A DNA stretch of 64,000 nt, taken from positions 1 through 64,000 of the forward strand of contig JAQXVY010000004.1 of assembly GCA_029225165.1 (NCBI GenBank). The letters run 5' to 3'. Positions 1-8,363 of this stretch are shown one piece after another. Each line of letters begins with the position of its first letter. The first letter of the stretch is position 1. This stretch comes from Oscillospiraceae bacterium (GTDB lineage: Bacteria > Bacillota > Clostridia > Oscillospirales > Acutalibacteraceae). The notes beneath the pieces were generated by a model that did not search any database, had not been told where the DNA came from, and worked only from the letters and a program-made list of their open reading frames with translations. A program made the position numbers and the translations under genes.

Positions 1-883
1 GGGTATTATTTGGGGAATAATGGCACTTGGCGTTTACATCACCTTCAGATTGCTGGATGTTGCCGACCTTTCTGTTGACGGCACATTTGCAACAGGCGGA
101 GCAGTTACAGTTATGCTAAGGCTGGCCGGAATGCCAATATGGGCTTGCCTGTTGGTTGCTGTTCTGGCCGGTGTAATTGCTGGAACAATAACAGGTTTTT
201 TACATACAAAGCTGGGAATTCCTGCAATTCTGGCAGGTATTTTAACACAGCTGGGACTGTACTCAATTAACCTTAGAATTATGGATATGTCCGCAAACAA
301 ATCCTTTAACTTTGGGGAAAGCGGTCTGTATGTAACCTTGGGTAAAATTCCACAGTCAATTATTGTTTCTGCAATTTTTGCAGCTGTAATTATTATTTTG
401 CTCTATTGGTACTTTGGCACAGAGCAAGGCTCGGCGCTTAGGGCAACAGGCAGTAACCACAGTATGAGCAGTGCTCAGGGTATCAACATAAACACTATGA
501 AGGTTATCGGACTTGCACTTTCCAACGGTATTGTTGCACTGTCAGGGGGACTTTTTGCACAGTATCAGGGTAATGCTGATGTTAATATGGGTCGTGGAGC
601 TATCGTTATCGGCTTGGCGGCTGTTATCATAGGCGAAGTGCTTGGTATGGCATTTTTGGGCAAAAGGCTCAACTTTGTTGGCAAGCTTTTGTTTGTAATT
701 GTGGGCGGTATTGTTTACTACATTGTTTTGTCCATAGTTTTGTGGTTAAAGCTGAACTCTCAGGACTTAAAGCTGTTCACAGCAGTCATTGTTGCAGTGT
801 TCCTTGCAATTCCATACCTAAAGTCACAAAGCAAAAACTCCTTTAAGAAAGCAAAGAAGAAAGGAGAAAAACAGGATGCTTAA
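1..883 (+). CDS. ABC transporter permease (COG4120 type), 5' end cut by window
   Basis: Integral membrane permease of an ABC importer of the TrpX/Y/Z-like class (COG4120), probably for an amino acid or related small molecule. The open frame runs in from the window edge: codons before the ATG at 20 read G-I-I-W-G-I and continue the family's usual N-terminus, so the true start lies upstream. Several hydrophobic helices are visible, including one near ALGVYITFRLLD and a series after residue 110. The C-terminus is Lys-rich (KKAKKKGEKQDA). It overlaps the ATPase gene by 8 bp, so the two are co-translated. The substrate-binding protein of such systems is usually just upstream and would lie outside the window. 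The substrate cannot be told from the sequence. Confidence 0.85.
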   Translation, partial: GIIWGIMALGVYITFRLLDVADLSVDGTFATGGAVTVMLRLAGMPIWACLLVAVLAGVIAGTITGFLHTKLGIPAILAGILTQLGLYSINLRIMDMSANKSFNFGESGLYVTLGKIPQSIIVSAIFAAVIIILLYWYFGTEQGSALRATGSNHSMSSAQGININTMKVIGLALSNGIVALSGGLFAQYQGNADVNMGRGAIVIGLAAVIIGEVLGMAFLGKRLNFVGKLLFVIVGGIVYYIVLSIVLWLKLNSQDLKLFTAVIVAVFLAIPYLKSQSKNSFKKAKKKGEKQDA

Positions 884-1670
884 AGTAAACAACATTGCAA
901 AGACCTTTAATCCCGGCACAATAAATGAAAAGAAAGCGCTTGACGGTGTTTCTCTCCACCTTAACCCCGGTGATTTTGTAACAATTATCGGCGGTAACGG
1001 AGCAGGTAAATCAACCCTTATGAACGCTATCACAGGTGTTTGGCCTGTGGATAACGGAAGTATTATCCTTGACGGAACAAATGTTACAGGTATGCCTGAA
1101 TACAAAAGGGCAAAATTCATCGGCAGAGTTTTTCAGGACCCAATGATGGGTACTGCTCCCGATATGCAGATTATAGAAAACTTAGCTTTAGCTTACAGAA
1201 GAGGCAAAAAGAGAACCCTTAGATGGGGCATTACAAAAAAGGAAAGGGAGCTTTACCACGAAAAGCTGAAAATCTTGGGACTTGGCTTGGAGGACAGAAT
1301 GACCTCAAAGGTTGGACTGCTCTCCGGCGGACAAAGACAGGCACTCACATTGCTTATGGCATCCCTCCAAAGACCAAAGCTTTTGCTACTTGACGAGCAT
1401 ACTGCGGCACTTGACCCCACAACAGCGGCAAAGGTGCTTGAAATTTCGGAGGAAATAATAAGTGAAAACAACCTTACAGCAATGATGATTACCCACAATA
1501 TGCACGACGCTATTGCCCACGGCAACAGGCTGATTATGATGAACGAGGGCAAAATCATCTATGATGTTCAGGGTGAGGAAAAGAAAAACCTGACAAAAGC
1601 AGACCTTATGGCAAAGTTTGCCGAGATTGCAGGACATCAGGTTGAGTCGGATAAAATGCTATTATCCTGA
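876..1670 (+). CDS. ABC transporter ATP-binding protein (COG1101 type)
   Basis: Cytoplasmic ATPase partner of the preceding permease, 264 residues. Visible motifs are Walker A GGNGAGKST near residue 39, the signature LSGGQRQALTL near 149, Walker B LLLLDEHTAALDP near 168, and the switch histidine in MITHNMHDAI near 200. The start overlaps the permease stop by 8 bp, with AGAAAGGAG upstream as ribosome binding site. The permease/ATPase pairing and sequence style match the COG4120/COG1101 importers described for tryptophan or tyrosine uptake in Gram-positives. The actual substrate is unknown. An intrinsic terminator follows 28 bp after the stop. Confidence 0.9.
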   Translation: MLKVNNIAKTFNPGTINEKKALDGVSLHLNPGDFVTIIGGNGAGKSTLMNAITGVWPVDNGSIILDGTNVTGMPEYKRAKFIGRVFQDPMMGTAPDMQIIENLALAYRRGKKRTLRWGITKKERELYHEKLKILGLGLEDRMTSKVGLLSGGQRQALTLLMASLQRPKLLLLDEHTAALDPTTAAKVLEISEEIISENNLTAMMITHNMHDAIAHGNRLIMMNEGKIIYDVQGEEKKNLTKADLMAKFAEIAGHQVESDKMLLS

Positions 1671-1697
1671 TTTGATAAAAATTCAGAAACCTTTAGG

Positions 1698-1725
1698 CGG
1701 TACAGCTTTGGCTGTGCCGTTTTTG
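1698..1725 (+). terminator. Intrinsic terminator of the ABC operon
   Basis: Stem CGGTACAGC, loop TTTG, stem GCTGTGCCG, followed by TTTTTG. It lies 28 bp after the ATPase stop. Confidence 0.85.
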
Positions 1726-1755
1726 TTAGGGAAGGTTTATTCAATTATAAAAAAA

Positions 1756-1796
1756 CCGGTGAGTTGTGGCGATAGAATCACAACTCATCGGCTTTT
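1756..1796 (-). terminator. Bidirectional terminator, mainly for spoIIID
   Basis: A 13-bp stem CCGGTGAGTTGTG / CACAACTCATCGG with a 10-nt loop. On the minus strand it is followed by TTTTTTTATAA, so it ends the spoIIID transcript. On the plus strand it is followed by CTTTTG and could back up the ABC operon terminator. Confidence 0.8.
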
Positions 1797-1824
1797 GTAA
1801 CGGAAAAAAGATTGATATGTATAA

Positions 1825-2097
1825 TTACTCGATATGTTTTTTTTGCTGTCTAAGTAGCAGATATTTGTTTTTTGTAGCCATTCCGCCCCTTATGTGGCGT
1901 TCGCACTTGTTGATTTCCAGCACCTTTTTAACCTCTGTGTAAAGAGAAGGATTTATCTTTTTCAGCCGTGAGCTGACATCCTTGTGAACGGTGCTTTTGC
2001 TTATTCCGTATTTTTTGGCGGTCTGACGCACAGTATCTCCGCTTTCTGCAATATGTGTTCCCAGTGTAACAGCTCGTTCTTCCACAATTCCTTTCAC
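1825..2097 (-). CDS. spoIIID: Sporulation transcription factor SpoIIID
   Basis: Small DNA-binding regulator of mother-cell gene expression during sporulation, 90 residues. The helix-turn-helix is visible as DTVRQTAKKYGISKSTVHKD (residues 21-40), and the conserved start MKGIVEERAVTLGTHIAE is typical of the family. A basic C-terminal tail (KNKYLLLRQQKKHIE) fits the second DNA-contacting region. The ATG is preceded on the minus strand by AAGGGAGGGTTAATGTG, a strong ribosome binding site. The gene stands alone between a bidirectional terminator and a repeat element. Its presence implies that the organism forms spores. Confidence 0.95.
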   Translation of the reverse strand: MKGIVEERAVTLGTHIAESGDTVRQTAKKYGISKSTVHKDVSSRLKKINPSLYTEVKKVLEINKCERHIRGGMATKNKYLLLRQQKKHIE

Positions 2098-2198
2098 ACA
2101 TTAACCCTCCCTTTAAGGATAGTTAATGATATGCAGGGGATTTTGCGGATAGTACTTTATATTTGGGAATAGTTATTTTTTAAGGAAATCCATCACAT

Positions 2199-2347
2199 TG
2201 TCATTCCGAGCTTGTCGAGGAATCCCCTGCCTATACCACTCATTTTGTTAGGGAAATCACACTTTCCTATAACCTGATAGTGTCGATTTATGCACTACTG
2301 CTATCCTTTCAGATTCGACCGTCGCTTTGCTCCCTCAGAATGACAGG
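2199..2347 (+). repeat. 150-bp dispersed repeat, copy A
   Basis: Begins TGTCATTCCGAGCTTGTCGA and ends CTCCCTCAGAATGACAGG, so the ends form an imperfect inverted repeat. The interior block ATAACCTGATAGTGTCGATT recurs in all seven copies. Two degenerate copies of the end motif (TTCGGAATGACAGG, CCTCGGAACGACA) follow downstream up to about 2405. It fills most of the gap between spoIIID and the phosphoesterase gene. No coding potential is seen. Confidence 0.85.
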
Positions 2348-2449
2348 TGGGGTGTTTTGCCCTTCGGAATGACAGGGCAGTATATTATGTTTCCTCGGAA
2401 CGACAAACCAAAATAAGAATGTTGTTGAAAAAATCAGTATATTATAGTT

Positions 2450-3331
2450 TTATTTGCCCTTTAGTGTGATTACCGTAACATCAAGGGGATTAAAAAGTCT
2501 TGGAATATTTTGTGAATTATTTAGTCCTGCGGAGATTAGCATATTTGCATTTCCGTTTGTGTAATAACCCTTTGAATACTTTGGCATAAAGCCCTGTTCA
2601 GGTGCATAAACTCCGCCCACAAAGGGAATTCTGAAAAGTCCTCCGTGGGTGTGACCGCATACCATAAGGTCAATGTTATACTTATCAAAGCCCCACACAT
2701 AGGTTTCGGGATAGTGGCACATCAGTATGGAAAAGTGACTTTCGTCCTCTTGTTTTAAATATTTTTGAAAAAGCCTGTTTTCCTCATTGTCGTAGTTCGG
2801 TGCGTCATAATCAAAGAATGGGTACCTTTTCAGTCCGGCTATGGTGATTTTGTCGCCGTCCTTTGTTGTAAAGTCGGTCATTTCATTTATGAGCATAGTT
2901 GCACCGGTGTTGTCTATTGCGTTTTTAAGATTTTTAAGATACATGCCCTGTTCACTTTCGCTAAAGCTTAACTCGTGATTGCCAAGGGCGTAGTAGACAG
3001 GAAAATCCTTTGTCAGTGTATTGCACAAATCCACAACGGCGGAGTAGTCACCCGTGTCGTTATCCACCATATCCCCCAGAATCATAACAAATTTCGGGTT
3101 AGCGTCCTTTACTTTTTCTGCCAGTCGGCTGTTATTTTCACCAAAAGACCTGCCCTCGGAGTCGGATATAGCAACAAAGTTTGTCTGCCCTTTAATTTTG
3201 GTGGTTTCAACTGTGTATTCATTATAGGTCAATATACAGTTGCTTACTATTATATTCACTGCAAAAAAGATAATTATTGCAGATAATATGCACAGCAATA
3301 CTGCCTTTGCCTTGTGCTTTTTAAAATACAT
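2450..3331 (-). CDS. Membrane-anchored metallophosphoesterase
   Basis: Calcineurin-like phosphoesterase of 293 residues with one N-terminal membrane segment (AVLLCILSAIIIFFAVNII), so the catalytic domain should face outward. Metal-binding motifs visible are GDMVD, GNHE, CHYPE and GHTHGG. Motif I reads ISDSEGR where the usual form is D-x-H, so the first histidine appears replaced by glutamate. The ORF track uses a GTG at 3343. The ATG at 3331 is preferred because GGGTGA lies just before it. The relatives are phosphoesterases similar to YkuE; the substrate is unknown. The stop is next to repeat copy A. Confidence 0.85.
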   Translation of the reverse strand: MYFKKHKAKAVLLCILSAIIIFFAVNIIVSNCILTYNEYTVETTKIKGQTNFVAISDSEGRSFGENNSRLAEKVKDANPKFVMILGDMVDNDTGDYSAVVDLCNTLTKDFPVYYALGNHELSFSESEQGMYLKNLKNAIDNTGATMLINEMTDFTTKDGDKITIAGLKRYPFFDYDAPNYDNEENRLFQKYLKQEDESHFSILMCHYPETYVWGFDKYNIDLMVCGHTHGGLFRIPFVGGVYAPEQGFMPKYSKGYYTNGNANMLISAGLNNSQNIPRLFNPLDVTVITLKGK

Positions 3332-3424
3332 TTTATCACCCACATCATATTAACATTATTTAAAATAATATGCAAATAATAAGCAAAATCTAAATAAATT
3401 TATGTGGTATTGGAGAAAGAAATG

Positions 3425-3433
3425 TGATATAAT
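3425..3433 (+). promoter_or_regulatory. Extended -10 promoter element upstream of the CYTH gene
   Basis: TGATATAAT is an extended -10 (TGn-TATAAT) with only a weak -35. It lies about 290 bp before the CYTH start. If the inserted 240 bp (see the unit at 3464-3712) is removed, it would sit about 50 bp before the start, a normal leader length. Confidence 0.45.
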
Positions 3434-3463
3434 AATCTTTAAAGATTAAGACAAAGTGTTGTG

Positions 3464-3712
3464 CCAAAAGGGAAATGTCGTCAACTTAAGGAAAACCGCC
3501 ATTCTGTCATTCCGAGCTTGTCGAGGAATCCCCTACCTATATCACTTGCCTTGTTAGGGGAATCATACTTTCCTATAACCTGATAGTGTCGATTAAGGTG
3601 CTACTGCTATCCTTTCAGATTCTTCAGTCGCTATGCTCCCTCAGAATGACAGGGTGAGGATGCATACCGTTGTGTGTAAATAATCTTAATTTGACGACAT
3701 TGTCCAAAAGGG
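3464..3712. mobile_element. 231-bp insertion with 9-bp direct repeats and terminal inverted repeats
   Basis: CCAAAAGGG occurs at 3464-3472 and again at 3704-3712. Just inside are inverted ends AATGTCGTCAACTTAAG (3474-3490) and CTTAATTTGACGACATT (3685-3701), which match at 16 of 17 positions. The centre is copy B of the 150-bp repeat. The layout is that of a small non-autonomous element with a target-site duplication. It lies in the 5' leader of the CYTH gene, and the duplicated bases are part of that gene's ribosome binding site. No transposase is encoded. Confidence 0.7.
3504..3653 (+). repeat. 150-bp dispersed repeat, copy B
   Basis: Starts CTGTCATTCCGAGCTTGTCG and ends CTCCCTCAGAATGACAGG. 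It contains the ATAACCTGATAGTGTCGATT block seen in the other copies. This copy is nested in the 231-bp insertion at 3473-3703. Confidence 0.85.
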
Positions 3713-3721
3713 GGAATAACT

Positions 3722-4231
3722 GTGAATGAGCCTTTGGAGATAGAGAGAAAGTGGCTTATAGAGTATCCAAACATTAAGGAGCTTTCCAAAATGGATGGAT
3801 ACGACTACACAGAGATTTGGCAGACCTACACCGACTATATGGAGCATAATGCCTTTGGAAGAATCCGCAAAAGAGGAAAAAACGGTGAATACACCTACAC
3901 AAAGACATTTAAAAGGAAAATTTCCGACTTAACCCGTGTGGAGTACGAGGAGGAAATTACAAAGGCTGAGTACGACAAAATTATGAAGCATAGAAAAAAG
4001 GGGTATAATACCATAAACAAGGTAAGACACATCTTTATGTACAAGGGTTTTATGTACGAGGTGGATGTTTTTCCCTTTTGGAATGACAGAGCATTTTTGG
4101 AGTGTGAGGTTGACAGTGAGGACACAGAAATCCCCATTCCAAGCTGTGTTAGGATAATCAAAGAGGTTAGCTTTGACTCTCGTTACAAAAATTCCGTCCT
4201 TGCACAAAAGATTACAACAGAAAAATTATAA
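3722..4231 (+). CDS. CYTH-domain protein (triphosphate-binding)
   Basis: A 169-residue cytoplasmic protein of the CYTH/triphosphate tunnel metalloenzyme superfamily, which binds or hydrolyses triphosphates with divalent metal. The signature ExExK is visible as EIERKW at residues 6-11. Further tunnel residues appear as RIRKRG, YTKTFK, RVEYEEEI and LECEVD. Start GTG at 3722 is chosen because AAGGGGG lies 8 bp upstream. In bacteria such stand-alone proteins are often inorganic triphosphatases; the substrate here is not determined. The 5' leader has been lengthened by an insertion. Confidence 0.85.
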   Translation: MNEPLEIERKWLIEYPNIKELSKMDGYDYTEIWQTYTDYMEHNAFGRIRKRGKNGEYTYTKTFKRKISDLTRVEYEEEITKAEYDKIMKHRKKGYNTINKVRHIFMYKGFMYEVDVFPFWNDRAFLECEVDSEDTEIPIPSCVRIIKEVSFDSRYKNSVLAQKITTEKL

Positions 4232-4294
4232 AAATTTTTAAATTGAATTTATATACCGTCTATGCGGTGACATATGGAAGAAAGTTGGTAGATT

Positions 4295-5149
4295 ATGAAA
4301 TTAAGTACATTATACAAAGAGGGCAAAACAGTCCTTTCCTTTGAGGTTTTTCCTCCAAAAAAGACAAGCACAGTTGAAACAGTTTACAAGGCACTTGACG
4401 AGTTAGCATCATTAAAGCCTGCCTATATTTCCGTTACATACGGTGCAGGCGGAACAGAGGCTAACAATACAGCGCTGATTGCATCAAAGGTAAAGTCCTT
4501 GGGCGTTGAGCCTTTGGCTCACCTTACCTGTGTGAACAACGACAGACAAACTGTTGAAAAAGAGTTAGAAATTTTTAAGGAAAAGGGCATTGAAAATATC
4601 CTTGCTCTCCGTGGCGACATTGTTCCCGACATTGAGCCGAAAAAGGATTTTCTCCACGCAAGCGACCTTTGCGAGTACATTCAGCAAAGGGGAGATTTTG
4701 AGCTTGCCGGTGCCTGTTACCCCGAAATGCACCTTGAGGCAGAGTCAATGGTTGAGGATATTCGCAACCTTAAAACAAAGGTTGAAAAGGGTGCAACTCA
4801 CCTTATTTCTCAACTTTTCTTTGATAATTCGGCATTTTACAGCTTTATGGATATGGTAAGATGTGCAGGTATTGATGTGCCTGTTTCAGCAGGAATTATG
4901 CCTGTTACAAACAAAAATCAGATTGAACGGATGGTGTCAATGTGCGGTGCAAGTCTGCCCTCAAAATTTTCAAAGATTATGCAGAGATATGAAAATAATC
5001 CCGATGCCCTAAGGGACGCCGGAATTGCCTACGCTGTGGAGCAGATTGTTGACCTTATGGCAAACGGTGTTGAAGGTATTCACCTTTACACAATGAACAA
5101 CCCCTATGTTGCAACAAAAATTACTGAAGCGATTGGAAGCTTGTTATGA
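4295..5149 (+). CDS. metF: Methylenetetrahydrofolate reductase
   Basis: Reduces 5,10-methylene-THF to 5-methyl-THF, the methyl donor for methionine synthase. It is 284 residues long, the usual length for bacterial MetF. The N-terminal FEVFPPKK (catalytic Glu region), SVTYGAGG, LALRGD, LISQLFFD and GIMPVTN segments match the FAD-binding TIM barrel. First gene of a three-gene methionine operon: its stop overlaps the next start by 4 bp (ATGA). The 63-bp gap upstream holds a small ACCG/CGGT hairpin and no recognisable SAM riboswitch. Confidence 0.95.
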   Translation: MKLSTLYKEGKTVLSFEVFPPKKTSTVETVYKALDELASLKPAYISVTYGAGGTEANNTALIASKVKSLGVEPLAHLTCVNNDRQTVEKELEIFKEKGIENILALRGDIVPDIEPKKDFLHASDLCEYIQQRGDFELAGACYPEMHLEAESMVEDIRNLKTKVEKGATHLISQLFFDNSAFYSFMDMVRCAGIDVPVSAGIMPVTNKNQIERMVSMCGASLPSKFSKIMQRYENNPDALRDAGIAYAVEQIVDLMANGVEGIHLYTMNNPYVATKITEAIGSLL

Positions 5150-5778
5150 TAACATTGTCATCTCTTGACAGAGCCGAGGCGCTCCGCTATATGGGGGGTT
5201 ACGGTGTAAATCCCGACAATATAACACAGGTGCTGATGGATAGGGCAGAGGAGGAAATCCTGAAAATCTGCCGACCTGTTTACACCTTTACCGAAATTCC
5301 CAAGGACAGTCCTGCCCTTGGTGGTGAGGATATAAAAAAGGTGATAGAAAAAAGCGAAAAGGTTGTGCTGATTGCCGCAACTCTTGGAATTTATGTGGAT
5401 AAGCTGATTCGCAAGGCGCAAATTACCGATATGGCACAGGCTGTTGTAATTGACGCTATGGCGTCAGTTGCCATTGAGCAGTTTATGGACAAAATCGAAC
5501 TTGAGCTTTCAAAGAGGTACAGCGGATATTACTTTACAAACAGATTCAGCCCCGGCTACGGGGACTATCCCCTTGAAAAGCAAAGGGAAATTGTACGGCT
5601 TTTAAATACCGAAAAAAAGCTTGGTCTTAACCTTACGGAAAGCCTTATGCTCAATCCCACAAAGTCGGTTACGGCAGTTATTGGCGTTGGGAAAGAAGAG
5701 GTTGAGGAAAAACGCTCCTGCACATCAAAGTGTTCAAGGTGCGGTAACAAAAATTGTCCTTACAGGAGGGCGGAATAA
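5146..5778 (+). CDS. Stand-alone methionine synthase reactivation (AdoMet-binding) domain protein
   Basis: A 210-residue protein resembling the C-terminal activation domain of cobalamin-dependent MetH. The segment SPGYGDYPLEKQ followed by LGLNLTESLMLNPTKSVTAV corresponds to the AdoMet-binding stretch of that domain. The C-terminus adds a Cys cluster, CTSKCSRCGNKNCPYR, absent from classical MetH, possibly a metal or cofactor site. The gene lies between metF and a metH that lacks this domain, overlapping metF by 4 bp and metH by 1 bp. It therefore probably supplies reductive reactivation in trans, as in the split systems known from Thermotoga and several Firmicutes. Confidence 0.9.
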   Translation: MITLSSLDRAEALRYMGGYGVNPDNITQVLMDRAEEEILKICRPVYTFTEIPKDSPALGGEDIKKVIEKSEKVVLIAATLGIYVDKLIRKAQITDMAQAVVIDAMASVAIEQFMDKIELELSKRYSGYYFTNRFSPGYGDYPLEKQREIVRLLNTEKKLGLNLTESLMLNPTKSVTAVIGVGKEEVEEKRSCTSKCSRCGNKNCPYRRAE

Positions 5779-8138
5779 TGGACTTTAAAACACTCTTAAA
5801 CAAAGAATTTATTATATATGACGGCGGAATGGGCACAATGCTCCAAAAGCGTGGACTGAAAATGGGAGATAACCCAAATGTGCTGAATATCACCCACCCA
5901 CAAACAATTGTTGATGTTCACAGGGAATATGTAGAAGCAGGTAGCGACATCATCTGTGCCAATACATTCTCCGCAAACAGGCACAAGCTGGAGGGGACAG
6001 GCTACGGTGTAAAGGAGATTGTAAGTTCCGCTATTGACTGCTGTAAAAAGGCGGTTGAGGGAACAGACACATTAATCGCCCTTGATATGGGTCCTATCGG
6101 ACAACTCCTTGAGCCAAACGGTACTCTTACCGTTGAGGAAGCCTATGATATTTTTAAAGAGGTTGTAACAGCTGACGACAGGTATGATGTTATAGCAATA
6201 GAAACTATGACAGACTTGCTGGAGATGAAAACGGCTCTCCTTGCCTGTAAGGAAAACAGCAACAAGCCTGTACTGTGTACAATGAGCTTTGAGGAAAACG
6301 GAAGAACATTTCAGGGCGTTTCTCCAAGTGCTATGGTGCTAACCCTTGAAGGACTTGGGGCTGACGCAATAGGTCTTAACTGCTCCCTTGGACCTGACGA
6401 GATTGAGCCTATGCTAAGAGAGATTTGCGAAAGGTGTAATGTTCCTGTTATTGCAAAGCCAAATGCAGGACTTCCCGACCCTGTAACCAACACCTACACA
6501 ATGGGAGCAGAGGAGTTTGCGAAGAAGATGGCTGAGCTTTCCTTATTGGGAGTTAAAATTTTAGGCGGTTGCTGTGGCACAACACCTGAATTTATAGAGA
6601 AGCTAAAGGATGAACTAAAGGACAAAACCTACAAGAAGAATGTTCACCCATATGTAACAGGAGTTTGCTCGGGAACAGCGGTTGTAAATGTTGACCAGCC
6701 GAGAATTATTGGAGAGAGAATTAACCCAACAGGCAAAAAGCTGTTTAAACAGGCACTTGTGAACAACGATATGGACTACATTTTGTCTCAGGCTATCAGT
6801 CAGGCAGAGGACGGAGCCGAAATCCTTGACATAAATGTAGGTCATCCCGAAATAGACGAAAAAGAAATGATGGTTAAGGTTGTTAAGGCTGTACAGGGCG
6901 TTGTTGATTTGCCGTTACAGCTTGATTCAACTAAACCTGAGGTACTTGAAGCAGGACTTAGAGTGTACAACGGACGAGCAATTGTGAACTCTGTAAACGG
7001 CGAAGAAAAGAGCCTGAATGAGATTTTGCCCATTGTTGCAAAGTACGGCGCTTCTGTTGTAGGACTTACCTTAGACGAGGACGGTATCCCCGAAACAACA
7101 GAAAAGCGACTTGAAATTGCGGAAAGAATCATAAATAGGGCAAAGTCCTTTGGCATTAGGGAAGAGGATATTTATATCGACTGCCTTACACTTACTGTTT
7201 CTGCCCAGCAAAGCGGTGCTGTGCAAACGCTACAGGCACTTGAAAAGGTTAAGGAAAAGTACAATGTAAAAACTGTCCTCGGTGTCAGCAATATCTCCTT
7301 TGGACTTCCCCAAAGACCACTTGTTAACCAAACCTTCCTTACAATGGCTTTGGAGCGTGGACTTGACTTGCCTATTATCAACCCCGGTGTATTCGGTATG
7401 GCAGGTGCTGTCCGTTCCTTTAGAGTGCTAAAGGGATATGACGAGGAAAGCCGTGACTACATCGCAAAGTACAGCGATTTTGTTGTGGAAACTGTAAGCC
7501 AAAGCCACGAGAATACCTTGGGGGAGGCGGTAATGAAAGGGCTTAAAAAGGAATGTCACGACATTACACTTAAAATGCTTGAAAATACCGACCCTATGGA
7601 AATAATAGACGGTGAGCTTATTCCGGCACTTGACAGGGTTGGCTCGTTGTTTGAACAGGGCAAGGTGTTCCTGCCGGGACTTTTGTCCTCCGCCACAGCC
7701 GCCCAACAGGCTTTTGAGATTATAAAGGAAAAACTTGCTGAAAGCAGCAGTGAAAGTGTATCAAAGGGCAAGATTATCCTTGCAACCGTCAAGGGTGATA
7801 TTCACGATATTGGAAAAAATATCGTTAAGGTACTCCTTGAAAATTACGGATATGATGTTATAGATTTGGGCAAGGATGTTGAGCCGTCTTTGGTTGTGGA
7901 AACCGCAAAAAGGGAAAATGTTACCCTTGTTGGACTGTCGGCACTTATGACCACAACCCTTAAAAGTATGGAGGATACAATAGCCCTAATTCACCAAACA
8001 CCGGGACTGGAAAACACACAAATTTTCGTTGGCGGTGCTGTTCTTACAGAGGAATATGCTATGAAAATTAAGGCTGACTACTACTGCAAAACAGCGGCAA
8101 TATCCGTTGAAACAGCACGAAAGGTGTTTGAAAATTAA
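5778..8138 (+). CDS. metH: Cobalamin-dependent methionine synthase core (no activation domain)
   Basis: Transfers the methyl group of methyl-THF to homocysteine through cobalamin. Domains in order: homocysteine-binding barrel (about 1-285) with zinc ligands in GLNCSLGP and GGCCGT; pterin-binding barrel (about 310-560, GERINPTGKK, DINVGHPE); helical cap (about 585-660); cobalamin-binding Rossmann domain with DIHDIGKNI (about 680-786). The C-terminal AdoMet domain of full-length MetH (about 1200 residues) is absent and is encoded by the preceding gene. The track start TTG at 5754 is rejected: ACAGGAGG precedes the ATG at 5778, giving 786 residues. Confidence 0.95.
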   Translation: MDFKTLLNKEFIIYDGGMGTMLQKRGLKMGDNPNVLNITHPQTIVDVHREYVEAGSDIICANTFSANRHKLEGTGYGVKEIVSSAIDCCKKAVEGTDTLIALDMGPIGQLLEPNGTLTVEEAYDIFKEVVTADDRYDVIAIETMTDLLEMKTALLACKENSNKPVLCTMSFEENGRTFQGVSPSAMVLTLEGLGADAIGLNCSLGPDEIEPMLREICERCNVPVIAKPNAGLPDPVTNTYTMGAEEFAKKMAELSLLGVKILGGCCGTTPEFIEKLKDELKDKTYKKNVHPYVTGVCSGTAVVNVDQPRIIGERINPTGKKLFKQALVNNDMDYILSQAISQAEDGAEILDINVGHPEIDEKEMMVKVVKAVQGVVDLPLQLDSTKPEVLEAGLRVYNGRAIVNSVNGEEKSLNEILPIVAKYGASVVGLTLDEDGIPETTEKRLEIAERIINRAKSFGIREEDIYIDCLTLTVSAQQSGAVQTLQALEKVKEKYNVKTVLGVSNISFGLPQRPLVNQTFLTMALERGLDLPIINPGVFGMAGAVRSFRVLKGYDEESRDYIAKYSDFVVETVSQSHENTLGEAVMKGLKKECHDITLKMLENTDPMEIIDGELIPALDRVGSLFEQGKVFLPGLLSSATAAQQAFEIIKEKLAESSSESVSKGKIILATVKGDIHDIGKNIVKVLLENYGYDVIDLGKDVEPSLVVETAKRENVTLVGLSALMTTTLKSMEDTIALIHQTPGLENTQIFVGGAVLTEEYAMKIKADYYCKTAAISVETARKVFEN

Positions 8139-8363
8139 AGGAAATTAATTTAACCAATAAATTCAAAATTAAAATAATAAATGCAAATATGGAAATATTC
8201 TATTGTAGGATATTACAAAAAAATAGGGGATAATTTGAGTATTATCATAGAAAAGGCTATTTTAATTGACTTTTTCACTATATAGTAATATAATTTATCC
8301 GTATAATATTTTAATTTTATTTTAATTTTTTATTAAACTTATGTTAAAATTTTGAGTGGTACT

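Noticed and set aside
2199-3653. CRISPR array made of the CATTCCGAG repeats
   Set aside because: The repeats are about 150 bp, irregularly spaced over the window and in both orientations; no cas genes are present.
4232-4294. SAM or cobalamin riboswitch before the methionine operon
   Set aside because: The 63-bp gap holds only a short ACCG/CGGT hairpin; no riboswitch core is visible.
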